A stretch of DNA of 64,000 bases from Basidiobolus meristosporus CBS 931.73 (taxonomy: Eukaryota > Basidiobolomycota > Basidiobolomycetes > Basidiobolales > Basidiobolaceae). Below are positions 31,100-42,627 of this stretch, piece by piece. A program made the translations under genes and the position numbers. Positions within the stretch are counted from its first letter, which is position 1; every line of letters begins with the position of its first letter. The notes under the pieces are model-generated. The model searched no databases, had not been told where the DNA came from, and saw nothing but the letters and a program-made list of their open reading frames with translations. The stretch covers positions 1 to 64,000 of the forward strand of contig MCFE01000476.1 of assembly GCA_002104905.1 (NCBI GenBank), written 5' to 3'.

Positions 31100-31300
31100 T
31101 GTGGTGAGGCATAAGTCCAAGGGAAAGATACATCCAACACTTCTCAAGTGTTTTGTGTGTGGGGTGTTCACTGGGTGCAAGAACCACTGGCAACAGCTTG
31201 TTGGGAATACTTGGGTTCTCTTTCTACTCAAACATGGAGGGGAATAAAGTCAAAAGCTTGTCAAGGGAAAGCTATTGAGCTACAATCCCCAACTCAGCGG

Positions 31301-32370
31301 TGTGATGGTGTATAAGTCCAAGGGAGAGATATGTCCAACACTTCTCAAGTGTTTTGTGTGTGGGGTGCTCACTGGGTGCAATAACCTCTGGCAAAAGCTT
31401 GCTAGGAATACTTGGGTTCTGTCTCTAATCTAATGTGAACAGGAATAAAGCCATAAGCTTGTCAAGGGACAACTATTGAGCTACAATCCCCAACTTAGTT
31501 GGCGTCTTAACAAAAGTATGTGCTGGGTTCAGCGTCCTTTGAGATGACAATGTACTAAAGCTTCCAAAGTCAAAACAACTGTAAACTCCACCAGCAGGGA
31601 CTTGATAAGAATGCAGCTGTGGTCAATAGTTACAAAGAAAGAAAAGTATCTTTGCCTGTACAAGAACAAACTTGTGAAAGAATCAAATATAATAAATTAT
31701 ACCTACTCTGAGTATTCCTCACCAGTAGTGCCTCCAAGGTCAGTTGGCTGTCAGTGCGGTTTCCTGGGAGTGTCCTGTGGTCTGGGGTTGGAAGTTCAGG
31801 TAGCAGCAGGTAGCAGTGATCACACTAATCAACAAGTTGGTATATTGATAAAAGGGATGATGATTTATTGTAGAGGGACAGCCTCCCTTATATACTTTTC
31901 TCACTGGCTAAGTGATTACTAATCATGGTGTTCCAGAAGGTTCCGGATATCAATAGAAATCTTATTGACATCAGAATGACCTAAGAATTTTCTAAGTAGG
32001 TGCCGGAAGGTTCCAAGAGGCACAGCACATCCAACCAATCAGGAATCAGTATTCTGAAACCTGCGTAACATAAGGATACCATATATGGTATGGAAATGGT
32101 AGGGATGGTGACACGGGTTGGTCATGTGCCGCGGGTACTGGCGCTGGAACTTGCCTAATATAGAAGCACTTATAGCTAGTAATCTTACATAAAGTGAGGG
32201 GTAACTTATGCAATAAGGTAAGCAGGTGTGATAGTCAACTGGCTTATGGGATAGTACTGATTGGGTAAGACAAATGGGATAAAACTAAAATAAGTGTAGT
32301 AGAGATATGGAAAGTAGAAAATAAGGGAATGAGCACATCTGTCAGTGGGTGTCACTGTCATCCCACTACA
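31301..32370 (+). repeat. Family L repeat, copy L3, nested in L2
   Basis: 1070 bp, TGTGATGGTGTATAAG to CATCCCACTACA. Flanks GCGG (31297-31300) and GCAG (32371-32374) are a 4 bp duplication with one mismatch. A 106-codon frame at 31602-31922 is a chance frame. Confidence 0.8.
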
Positions 32371-32742
32371 GCAGGCATCTTAATAAATGTATTTGCTGGG
32401 AGCAGCATCCTTTGAGATGACAATGTGCTAAAGCTCCCAAGGTCAGATCAACTGTAAACTTCACCAGCAGGGACTTAATTAAAATGCAGCTGTTGTCAAC
32501 AGTTACAAAGACAGAGAGCTAACTTTCCCTGTACAAGAACAAACTTGGGAAAGAACAAAATATAATAAAAGATTCCAACTCTGAGTATTCCTCACAAATG
32601 GTGCCTCCAAGGTTAGATGGCCATCAGTGAGGTTTCTTGGGAGTGTCCTATGGTCTGGGACTGGAAGTTTAGGTAGCAGCAGGTAGCAGTGATCACACTA
32701 ATCTACAAGTCAGTTTGTTGACAAAAGGGATGATGATTTATT

Positions 32743-33476
32743 AGACTTGTTCTGTTGGATAGGGCCACATTGAGCCATGAGTGCCAAATGATGCCATAGT
32801 GTGCCAGAGAGGTCAAGTGAGCCTCTACCTGGCCACAGAGTGTGAAACATAGCTCCGCATCTTCATGCCAAGCAGCCCCTGTGTTTCACCCATTGTGTTG
32901 GAGAAAATCCATTTTTGGACCTTTTTTTTTGGATCAATGTTGTGCAGGATGTGTTAGAGCAAAAGCAGATTGAAGATATGCATCTGGTACTCAATACCCA
33001 TGGCACTCTGAATCTAGCTCCTGTAGCTTGTATCATGTCACAAAAATGAATGGCACTATCTTGGTCCACTGGTACTATCTGGCACTATAAGTGCTTTGTA
33101 TAGATCTTACTTTAGGGCTAATATTTAAATATAGTGCCAGATAGTACCAGTGGACCAAGATAGTGCCATTCATTTTTGTGACATGATACAAGCTACAGGA
33201 GCTAGATTCAGAGTGCCATGGGTATTGAGTACCAGATGCATATCTTCAGCTCTCCTGTGCTCTTACACATCCTGAGCTACATTGATCCACAAAAAAAGGT
33301 CAAAAAATGGATTTTCTCCTGCGCAATGGGTGAAACACAGGGGTTGCTTTACATGAAGATGCAGAGCTATGTTTCACACTCTGTGGCCAAGTATAGGCTC
33401 ACTTGACCTCTCTGGCACACTATGGCATTGTTTGGCACTCATGGCTCAATGTGGCACTATCCAACGGAACAAGTCT
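32743..33476. mobile_element. Foldback element F2
   Basis: 734 bp of inverted arms, AGACTTGTTCTGTTGG to CCAACGGAACAAGTCT, with a perfect 3 bp duplication ATT (32740-32742 and 33477-33479). Homologous L repeats (such as 17331-17345) show the empty target GATTTATTG. It is almost identical to F3 and, in inverted orientation, to F1. Confidence 0.88.
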
Positions 33477-33882
33477 ATTGTTAAGGAATTGCCTCCCTTG
33501 TATACGTTTTACGTTATCTAAGTGATCACCAATCATGGTGTTCCAGAAGGTTGTGGAGATCCATAGAAATCTCAATCTCATCAGAATGAGCTAAGAATGA
33601 CGTGAGTAGATGCTGGAAGGTTTTAAGAGACACAGCATATCCAACCAACCAGGATCAGTATTCTAAGATGTGTGCAACATAGGGATGCCATATATGGAAT
33701 GAAGAAGGTAGGGATTGTGACGCCATTTAATCAAATGCTACAAGTCCTGGTGGAGGTACTTGCCTAATATAGAAGGACTTACATCTAGTAATCTTACACA
33801 GAAGTATGGAGTAGGCCCATCTGTCAGTGGGTGTCACTGTGACCCCACTGCAACAGGATCATCACAATTATTATTTACAGGG

Positions 33883-34191
33883 ACTCTAAAATAATGGTTC
33901 TGGAAACTTTAGCTATACTTTTCTGATAAAGCTTAACTAGTAAAGGCCAAGACACCAGATTAATTGAGATCCATTTTTGTGTTGATAGGTGTAGTAGATA
34001 AATGAGAATTGCATTATCAATCAACTGATATCTTGGCAACTGCCAAGTGTTTAGATAGATTTTAAAGGACTAATCACTTGGAAAGGCTTGGCAGAGCAGT
34101 TGATGGTCTAATGACCCTATGCAAATGGATCATATATACAGCTAAAAATAGGTTCTGAGACGGGATAAAATAAACTGTAACTGAAGTTAGT
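33883..34191. other. Unassigned sequence right of CACTA copy A
   Basis: About 310 bp in which I see no gene and no repeat shared with the rest of the window. It may be the DNA into which copy A inserted. Confidence 0.35.
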
Positions 34192-34924
34192 AGACTTGTT
34201 CCGTTGGAGAGTGCCACATTGAGCCATGAGTGCCAAATGATGCCATAGTGTGCCAGAGAGGTCAAGTGAGCCTCTACCTGGCCACAGAGTGTGAAACATA
34301 GCTCCGCATCTTCATGCCAAGCAGCCCCTGTGTTTCACCCATTGTGTTGGAGAAAATCCATTTTTGGACCTTTTTTTTTGGATCAATGTTGTGCAGGATG
34401 TGTTAGAGCACAAGCAGATTGAAGATATGCATCTGGTACTCAATACCCATGGCACTCTGAATCTAGCTCCTGTAGCTTGTATCATGTCACAAAAATGAAT
34501 GGCACTATCTTGGTCCACTGGTACTATCTGGCACTATAAGTGCTTTGTATAGATCTTACTTTAGGGCTAATATTTAAATATAGTGCCAGATAGTACCAGT
34601 GGACCAAGATAGTGCCATTCATTTTTGTGACATGATACAAGCTACAGGAGCTAGATTCAGAGTGCCATGGGTATTGAGTACCAGATGCATATCTTCAGTT
34701 CTCCTGTGCTCTTACACATCCTGAGCTACATTGCTCCACAAAAAAGGTCAAAAAATGGATTTTCTCCTGTGCAATGGGTGAAACACAGGGGTTGCTTTAC
34801 ATGAAGATGCAGAGCTATGTTTCACACTCTGTGGCCAAGTATAGGCTCACTTGACCTCTCTGGCACACTATGGCATTGTTTGGCACTTATGGCTCAATGT
34901 GGCACTATCCAACGGAACAAGTCT
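34192..34924. mobile_element. Foldback element F3
   Basis: 733 bp, ends AGACTTGTTCCGTTGG and CCAACGGAACAAGTCT, perfect 3 bp duplication AGT (34189-34191 and 34925-34927). Arms pair with each other almost perfectly; the spacer holds CTTTGTATAGATCTTAC. The high similarity to F2 suggests both moved recently. Confidence 0.88.
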
Positions 34925-35145
34925 AGTTATGTTCAGGATAGGAAAATCACTTAGGGTGATAGATTTGCCATCAGAGTAAAATATGCTAAGTTATAAAAGT
35001 TTTGATACTCTCTGGGCTGCCCTGCATCTCCAATACAGATCAAAAATGGAAGCATCACCAACAATGGTGTATGGTTTCCAGGAGTTGTTTTTGGCATCCT
35101 AACCTTTACACTTGGCAAAATAGAGGCAATTTGGCTCTTCTCCAT
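34925..35145. other. Unassigned sequence between F3 and a copia fragment
   Basis: No supported gene or repeat. A weak resemblance of about 20 bases (CATCTCCAATACAGA) to the Tnp2 region near 8690 is too short to assign. Confidence 0.3.
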
Positions 35146-36610
35146 ACTTATACTTTTACATGGTCTGGGCACAAGAGGTCCATAGAATAGGTCTGAGAGG
35201 GTCTTAAGAATATGGGTGCAAAGTTTGGGGTTGTTTGGACAGCTTATCAAAATTTTATGTTAGGGGCACCTAATATTTTGGTGAAAGTATTCCAACCAAA
35301 TCACAACAAGGAATTTGATCAGTATTCTCTAAGATTTTAGGTAATGATCTAAGTGACCTTGCTAGGCAGATATTTAGGTGGAATTACAAATTTCTACTAC
35401 ACTCCCACTCAACTAAATGTTCAAACTGACTAATACTAATTTTGACCCAAGATATTCAAATCTGTCTCTAGCTAATGGTTTGGTGAATATGTCTGCAATC
35501 ACTTCATCCAAAGAACAGTAAGCTAAGTTAGCTTTGTTACTCTTTAAAGCATCACATCTGAAATTGTGTCTAATATCTATATGCTTAGTTCTAGCATGAA
35601 AAGTTAGATTTCTATTTAATTTTATTAATCCTTGATTATCTTGAAATAAAGTTACAGGTGTTTTTGACATAGGCCTGAATCTTGAAAAAAGTTTCCTTAA
35701 CCACATTGCTTTTTCATAGCTTCACAGGTTGCCATATGTCTTTGTGCTAGAAAGGGCTACACTTGGTTGCTTTATTGAATACCATGAAATTCCTCCATTA
35801 CAGTAAAGAAAGGTGAATTCTGTGTTGGACATTCTGTCTTCCAAATTTTGTCCCAACTTGCACCAGAGTATCCAGCAAGATCTTGTTCTAAATGCTTATA
35901 GCTGTACCTAAAGCAGATATCAGCAGTTCCCTTTAGGTATCTAAATATCCACTTAACTGCTGTAATAAGATCAGATCCATAGTTCTGATTATGCTGGCTG
36001 GCAACTCCCACTAAATATGAGATATCTTGATGTGGTCAAAGCATGCTTTGTATCAGACTACCAGCCATAGATTGATAAGGGTAGTTGGGGCTTTTGAATG
36101 GCACCAAGCTCTCTTGAATTGGTAGAGCTTTGACCAAGTTAAGGTTTGTCTCCAATGGGTTAGCTGCTGGTTTACAGTCCTTTGTTTGGTACATGTTAAG
36201 TATATCTTGAATATAACTGCATTTGCTTAGGGTGATAATATGGGTACTTTGATCTATGGAGAACTTTATCCCCAAGTGGTAACTGAGTTCTCCTAGATCA
36301 GACATCTTGAATTCTTTAGATAGACTGGATTTAATCACTTCTAATGTTTCTAGGTTATTGCCAGCTATAATAATATCATTTGCATATAGAGCTACTAGAG
36401 CTGGATTTGCTCTATATGGCTTATTGTATATACTATAGTCAGTATTACTCCTTTTGAAGCTCAAAGATTTGAACTAAGAGTCTATCTTGCAATTCTAGGC
36501 ACTTAGTTATTATTCAAGACTGCACAGATTTTTTCAGCTTGCAAACCAAAGAGGGTTATATTGGTCAAGAAACCAATTAGGCTCATCTAAATACATGCCA
36601 TCATCAAGTT
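35146..36610 (-). mobile_element. copia-1 fragment: truncated 3' LTR, RNase H and reverse transcriptase
   Basis: LTR sequence from about 35146 to 35401 lacks the first ~90 bp. Internal sequence follows. Open pieces: 35413-35706 (RNase H end, LFQDNQGLIKLNRN, ARTKHIDIRHNF), 35772-36011 (VASQHNQNYGSDLI) and 36036-36464 (reverse transcriptase with ALYANDIIIAGNN). The active site YVDD has become YAND, so it is dead even apart from frame breaks. It ends near 36610, meeting a forward fragment of the same family head to head. Confidence 0.78.
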
Positions 36611-38524
36611 ATCCATCCAATCTTTGACACTATTGGAAGTTTTGTATGAAATCACCTGGAAATCAATCAAAACTTGAGCCTAAAAGTATAAAATGCATAT
36701 CTTTAGGCTACTGCAATGCAAGTATAGCACACAAAATCTATAAAAGGAAGCAAAGTGGTTGATGAGGTTGAAGTATATTCCTTTTGATGAAATTTCAAAA
36801 TTCTCACAAATGGAGACACTGAATAATGATTAAATCTGATAGCAAGTATATCAGTAGTCAGGATGAAATCAGGACAAAATAATGAGAGTTTTTCCCCTGC
36901 AGAGGACTCTGCAACTATGGTCTGCCTAAATCTGTACCCAGGAGTATCCTAAGAGTATGCATTCTAGTACCTGAAACCAGATGATAAAACCTAACCAGAA
37001 ATAGCCCAATTTACTATGTCAGTGTGGGTATAAGCTTAGCCTATGCCTATTCAGTTCATAGTGATGTGCTGCAGACTGTAAAAGAGGCTCTTAATAGCCC
37101 CAAGAAAAGGTTTGGAGATCTGCAACAACTAAGGAGTATCAGGCCCTGATGAAAAATCAGACATGCAACTTTTCAAACACCAATTGACCCAAAGTTAACT
37201 GAATGCAGATGGGTCTTAAAGACAAATGCAAGGCTGAGAGTATAACTAAAAGATACCAAGCAGGACTTAGGGTCAAAGAATACTCTCATACAAAAGTACT
37301 TGACTATATTGACACCTTTCACTGGGAGTTAAGTTGAATATTATCAGAGTAATACTTGCTATTGCAGCCAAATATCAGATTTTTATTCATTGAGTGGATG
37401 TAACACTGCATTTTTCAATGAAGAACTTGATGAGAATGTGTATATGGGCCTGCTGGATGGGCCTGCTGACTAAAATAACTACCATTTGGTCTGCAAGATT
37501 CAAAACACCAATGAGGTCTGATACAATCACAAGCCTAAACTTGCAAGAGAGAATCTTATTTGGAATTAATGAGTTACCATAAGAGTACTGCTGACCATAG
37601 TCTGTATTTTAAGCCAGATAGAGAAATTCAGTTCCATTAGCTGTACATATGGATGATTGTATTTTAGCCACCATTGAACTATAAATATTGAAAGAGACTA
37701 AACCAGTCTATCTGAGGAGTTCAAGATATCCAACAAAGGTGAGCTCATTTACTACTTAGGGATAAAGCTTTGCATAAAAAGAAGTGCCCAGACAAATACC
37801 CTAAACTAATCCAACTATATCCAAGAAATACTAAAGAAGAACCATATCAAAAACTTTAAAGCAGCTGCTACCCCAATGAAGACAATCCTTAACTTGGCCA
37901 AAACTCAACAGAATCAAGAGAGCTTGGTACTATTTGAAAGCCCAGAATACCCTTACCAGTCTATGGGCAGCAGCTTAAAGTTTGGGTTATGTCTAGATAT
38001 CTCATATTTGGTGGGAGTTGTCAGCAAGCATAAGCAGAGCTATATATTCAATGCCATTGCAATAGTTAAGCGGATTTTTTGATACTAATAGGAACTACTA
38101 ACTTCTACTTAAAGCACTCCGTGGGGATTCAAAATAAGGTCTTGTTGGATACTCTGATGCTGATCAGGGACAGATTTAACAGACAGATGATGCACCACAG
38201 AATACACATTTCTCTACTGTACAGGAGTATTTTGATTTAATTTGCAAAAGCAGCTGACCATAGCACTTTCTCCCATAGAGGCAGAGTATAGGGCACCTGT
38301 GAGACAATGTGATTAAGAAAGCTCTTTAAAGTCCTATGTTCATGCCAAAAAATGCCTGTTACTTTATTTCAAGATAATCAAGGATGTACACAATCAGGCA
38401 GAAATATAACATCTCATGTTTGAACTAAGCATATATATTTTAGACCTCATTTCATATGTAGAGCAAAAGAAAGCAGCCTAGATAATATAGCTTACTGATA
38501 TACAGCTGAAATAATTGCAGACGT
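36611..38524 (+). mobile_element. copia-1 fragment: integrase tail to RNase H, heavily decayed
   Basis: Forward sequence matching copia-1 from the integrase tail (PGNQSKLEPKSIKCISLGYC) through the reverse transcriptase to RNase H, with stops about every 30-60 codons. The longest piece is 37876-38082. No LTR is present; it is cut at the right by an L repeat in reverse orientation at 38525. It is among the most diverged copia-1 copies here. Confidence 0.7.
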
Positions 38525-38885
38525 TGGAGTGGGGTCACAGTGACACCCACTGATAGATGTGCTCATTCCCATATTTTCTACTTCCCAATTTTCTACTACC
38601 TTAATATTACTTTTATCTCATTTGACTTACTTGAGCAGTACTATCCCATACACCAGCTGACTATCACACCTGCTTACCCTATTGCATAAGTTATCCCTCA
38701 CTTTATGTAAGATTATTTGATCTGAGTGCTTCTGTCCTAAGCAGGTGCCCATACCAGTACTTTTAACACATGACCAGAGTACTTTACCATCCCTGCCATT
38801 TACATACCATATATGGTATCCCTGTGTCACACAGGCTTCAGAATATTGATCCTTGATTGGTTGGGTGTGCTGTACTCTTGGAACA
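38525..38885 (-). repeat. Family L repeat, truncated copy L5
   Basis: Starts TGGAGTGGGGTCACAG, the reverse of the family L end, and continues through TACCATATATGGTATCC to about 38885. The rest of the unit is missing. Confidence 0.7.
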
Positions 38886-39177
38886 GCTGTTTTCTTGTTT
38901 GTAATTCTTCTTGGCTATAATGGGATTCAGTCTGTTCTGGGCTTATGGTGTTTATTGCCAAGAACTGCAGACTTTTTATTATGCTGCCTTGTCACTGGCT
39001 TGGGTAGACTTTTCCCCTTTACCTTTTCCTTTATCACTGCCAGGTCTTTCATTGCTACATTGTCTGAGTGCTTCTTGTATTGAACTACATTTTCTCCTTG
39101 ATAAATGCTGCTCCAATGCATCTGTTTTAGCCTGCTTGTTCCTTGCTGGCACTCTTCTGGCTACCCAACATTTTTTT
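38886..39177 (-). pseudogene. CACTA accessory gene fragment E
   Basis: In reverse sense this matches the tandem-repeat and Lys/Gly-rich section (SSIQEALRQCSNERPGSD, then KGKGEKSTQAS). The best frame is 38979-39200. It joins L5 on one side and repeat X on the other. Confidence 0.6.
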
Positions 39178-39522
39178 AGAATATGAATGCCCAGAGACAT
39201 TGACTAATACTGATGGGACTCTGGGGTAAGGCTCAGTGAGTGTGCCAAGATATAGATATAGTAAAGAACAGACTAAAACATCACATGAGGATATGTCAAG
39301 GGTCACCTAGTCATGTGACTAGGTCATGTGACATGCTATTGCTATATATGGTATTGAGCTACATACATTCCAAAGGGAAGCTTCCATAGGATACTCCATT
39401 GTGTATTGATGACTTGGAGCGTTCAAGAAGTAGCTGGAATGTATTAGAACTCTCTAGAAGGAACTGGGATTTCTTCACCAACATGATTTGGCTGGATCAT
39501 GAAAGGTCAAGGATGTCAAGTG
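39178..39522. repeat. Repeat X, copy X2
   Basis: Reverse complement of 29633-29990, sharing the TCACATGA, GGAAGCTTCCATAG and CATGAAAGGTCAAGGATG landmarks. Ends are approximate. Confidence 0.55.
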
Positions 39523-40005
39523 AGCATGAGAGACTTCTTAAACAGAGCTATCACTCTGTGTGCCATTTTCAGAAGGCTGAGGTGAGCCTAAAGGCATCAC
39601 AAGCTCACCTGACTCAGCCTGTGAGAGGTGACAAGTATGGTTGGGTGCTGTAATAGAAGTATGAGGTTTCAACAGAAATAAAGCAATTTGCTGGTATGAA
39701 AAGTAGGAGAATTGGTTGATTTATTAAGTAAGGAGTGTGACAATGAGCTAATAGGCAATATATGTACAAAAATGTAGGAGGTGATAGAGTGTCTGGGATC
39801 AGAAAGTGAGAAAATTGGCAGAGAACTAATCAAATGCCACCTAGGTATTAATGTAATCAAAACTCTTGGCCAGGTTTTTTGTGAAATCTGGGGTACAATT
39901 CTTTCTAAGTGATATTTGCAAGGTGACCTAACAGCATCAACACCTCTTAGTCACTGGACTTAAGCTTTGTAATGGCCTTTTGACAGGATCACCAGGATTA
40001 TTTTT
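39523..40005 (-). mobile_element. CACTA-like fragment: Tnp2 N-terminal piece joined to right end
   Basis: 39523-39664 matches the transposase N-terminal region near 21260-21390 (AGCTATCACTCTG, AGAAGGCTGAGGTGAGCC). At 39665 it switches to the accessory gene end and right terminal region (TTTCAACAGAAATAAAGC), closing at TTATTTTTCATTTGG near 40005 with a mutated terminal repeat. The internal part is deleted. Confidence 0.6.
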
Positions 40006-40615
40006 CATTTGGTGTGGTACTTTATAGCTTCAGAATATTTGTTGGTCAGCATGAGTTTCAGACACAGTATTGCTGGAAAATATCTAGAGTGTTATCAAAA
40101 TTTTTCTCCTGTGGTGGTAGATACTTGTAAGGTTGCACACCTTAAAATAGTCACATTTTCAAATGTGAATGCCATGCAGCTATGACCACATGCAGCTATC
40201 AGACTAGTCTCTGGTTCCTGTGTAGCCAGTCACATGATGGCACCACATTTATCACAAGGACATGGCAAGTTGCATCTTGGAATAATTTTGGCAATAAGTA
40301 GTAGTAAGTCCTCAAAACCCTCATTACTTGTATTGGTGGAAGTACATCATTTCTCTAGCCACAGCATCATATTATTAACCAGTATATGTATTACTGGGCT
40401 CACTTGGCTCCACAAAGTGTCCTTGACATTTTTTCTATGGGTGTTATCTCATTGAATATTGGAATTTTGCCAGTCTCATGCAGGGTGCATGGTGAGGGGA
40501 GATAGGCCCAATAGATCAGTAAGCCTTCTTCTTCAGAGCTATCACTCCACTGGCAAGATTCAGAAGGCTGAGGTGAGCCAAAGACTGCCACAAGCTCACC
40601 AGCATTGGTTTGCAT
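40006..40615 (-). pseudogene. Tnp2-type transposase N-terminal fragment
   Basis: Matches 20745-21380 of copy B in reverse coding sense. It includes the region of the cysteine pair and RYIPVI block near 40070-40150, and the LGSPQPSE block near 40400-40696. Multiple breaks. The right end is cut by an L repeat. Confidence 0.62.
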
Positions 40616-41127
40616 TGTGGTGGTATATAAGTCCAAGGGAGAGATACATCCAACACTTCTCAGGTTTTTTGTGTGTGGGGTGTCCACTGGATGCAATATC
40701 CTCTGGCAAAAGCTTGTTAGGAATACTTGGGTTATGACTCTACTTTAATGTGAAGGGGAATAAAGCCACAAGCTTGTCAAGGAAAAACTATTGAGCTACA
40801 ATCCCCAACTTAGTTGGCATCTTTACAAAAGTATGTGCTGGGTGCAGCATGCTTTGAGATGAAAGTGTACTAAAGCTTTCAAGGTCAGAGCAACTGTAAA
40901 CCTCACCAGCAGGGACTTGATTAAAATGCAGCTGTTGTCAACAGCTACAAAGACAGAGAGCTATCTTTCCCTGCACAAGAACAAACTTGGGAAAGAATAA
41001 AATATAATAAAAGATTCCAACTCTGAGTATTCCTCACAAATGGTGTCTCCAAGGTTGGAGGGCCATCAGTGTGGTTTCTTGGGAGTGTCCTGTGGTCTGG
41101 GACTGGAAGTTTGGGTAGCCTCTTACA
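40616..41127 (+). repeat. Family L repeat, truncated copy L6
   Basis: Starts TGTGGTGGTATATAAG and matches the first half of the family to about 41120, where a variant L repeat begins. Confidence 0.7.
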
Positions 41128-41630
41128 TGAGCAAAATTGATCTATAATTAACAAAGTGGGGATGTTGCTTTGCTCCAGTAGATTGGATATATGTCAAACA
41201 CTAATCAAGTGTTTTGTGTGTGGTGTGTTTACTGCGTGCAATAACCGCTGGCAAAAGCTTGCTAGGCATACCTGGGTTCTGACTCTGCTCAAATGTGAAG
41301 GGGAACAAAGCCACAAGCGTGTCAAGGGAAGACTATTGAGCCACAATCCCAAAATTAGTTAGCATCTTTACAAAAGTATTTTCAGGGTACCGTGTCTTTT
41401 GATATGACAATGTACTGAAGCTTCCAAAGGCAAAACAACTCTAAACTTCACCAGCAGGGACTTGATAACAATGCAGCTGCTGTCAATAGTTACAAAGGCA
41501 GAGAAGTAACTTGACCTGTACAAAAACAAACTTGGGAATGAATAAATTATGATCAAAGATACAAACTATGAGTGTTCCTTGCAAGTAGCACCTCCAAGGT
41601 TAGTTGGCTATTGGTGTGGTATCTTGGGAG
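41128..41630 (+). repeat. Family L variant, truncated copy L7
   Basis: Starts TGAGCAAAATTGATC, a longer 5' end also present in L8, then continues as family L (AACACTAATCAAGTG) to about 41630. The second half is missing. Confidence 0.65.
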
Positions 41631-42303
41631 TGTTTATGTTGCCCAGAAATAAAGCAAAGTTGTCTGCTTCTTTATCAGTCCATACTGCTGAGAGCAGCAG
41701 AAGAACAGTGAGACAACAGCTTGTGCTGACATTTAGTGCAACAAGCAAGGATGCAGCCAAGAAAGGTCATGTTGAAGGTGTGCCCATTAAAGGTGATAAA
41801 GTGGACTCCTCAGGCTCTTAGTTTGATAGCTATTGCAGAGTCTCTAGGCTGCAGCAGGACAACCATAATGCTCAGGCAGAGGAAAATGTAGCAAATGCAG
41901 TATTTCTGCTGAAAGACCAGCAAATGACCATTATTATATCACCACCGTCATTTTCAGCAAGTATGTTCTCAGCTCATACCAAAGCATTAATGAGGCAAGT
42001 AGGTGCAGTGGCTGAGAGGATTGGTGAGATGGCCCAGAAAAATCAGGAAATAGTCCAGAGACAGATATAGCAGATAATACATAGAGAGCAATCCATATAA
42101 CAGGTAGAAAACGCAGTATTAGGTTACAAAGAAGAAGCTCAAGTAGCCCAATGTCACAGGCAAGAGTTGGGCCATGTTCCAATGAAAAAGCAGAGGAACC
42201 CCATACAGTCTTTGAAGTACAACAACAGTGTCCAGAGATAAAGCCCAAAGAAAAACATATTGCAGCATGGGAGGGAGAGACTCTGATCTTAATAACTAAG
42301 GCT
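41631..42303 (+). pseudogene. CACTA accessory gene fragment G, N-terminal part
   Basis: Matches 21825-23230 of copy B without the foldback: the sequence runs straight through the F1 insertion point (CCCATTAAAGGTGATAAAG near 41787), giving an empty site. The first ~60 codons are open (41638-41820: AKLSASLSVHTAESSRR, FSATSKDAAKKG), then stops. Cut at the right by a copia LTR at 42304. Confidence 0.68.
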
Positions 42304-42627
42304 TAGTGAAAAAGCTATGAGTCCACCTAATTATTGATATATTATGAGCTAGCACTGAGTTGCATGACATACCAAGATAGTCACTAAGCAGCAGTTTATA
42401 TGACATTTGCTAATTGGTAGGATCTAATAAAGCAAAAAATCTTGGGAAAATCTGAAACTTGGCACATGTAGCCCTGAGACTCCCCTAAAAACAACCAAAT
42501 ACCAACATTTATGTAGTACTGTAACAACTAAAATAATGTGTTGCATCTCAATAATCAACAAGTAAACACCATGTAAATCATACAAATCTCCTATTCACCT
42601 CCCATACATTTCTCTAATATTTCAACA
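42304..42627 (+). repeat. copia-2 family LTR, decayed
   Basis: Matches in reverse the LTR at 58552-58890; ends ATTTCAACA. The first bases are mutated. GGTTAAGGGG follows directly, resembling the GGTTA primer-site start of the other copia families, so this is probably a 5' LTR. Confidence 0.65.

Larger units (their letters stand above)
31100..33852 (+). repeat. Family L repeat, copy L2, interrupted twice
   Basis: Starts TGTGGTGAGGCATAAG and ends GACCCCACTGCA. L3 (31301-32370) and foldback F2 (32743-33476) split it into 31100-31300, 32371-32742 and 33477-33852. Flanks are ATGG (31096-31099) and ACAG (33853-33856), a 4 bp duplication with two transitions. The joined host reads TTTTGATGG/ACAGGATCATC as in the element end of copy B. 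Confidence 0.75.
2081..33882 (-). mobile_element. CACTA/EnSpm-like element, copy A, host of nested insertions
   Basis: The left end is CCCTATGAAAAGTAATTTGG at 2081; the right end is TTATTTACAGGG, ending at 33882. Between them the pieces of a Tnp2-type transposase (minus strand) and of the accessory gene (plus strand) appear in the same order as in copy B: 2081-2471, 7158-9466, 16387-16770, 17840-18448, 29391-29632, 30498-31099 and 33853-33882. Everything else is inserted DNA: two copia-1 elements, L repeats, copy B, repeat X and a foldback. No clean target duplication remains (CAAC versus ACTC). The assembly of segments is inference, supported by homology with copies B and C at each junction. 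Confidence 0.7.

Noticed and set aside
21976-34924. Repeated open frames starting MDQDSAIHFCDMIQ and MGIEYQMHIFSSP at several places, looking like a conserved small protein family
   Set aside because: They all fall in the inverted arms of the three foldback elements; conservation comes from the repeat, both strands are open equally, and no family is recognisable.
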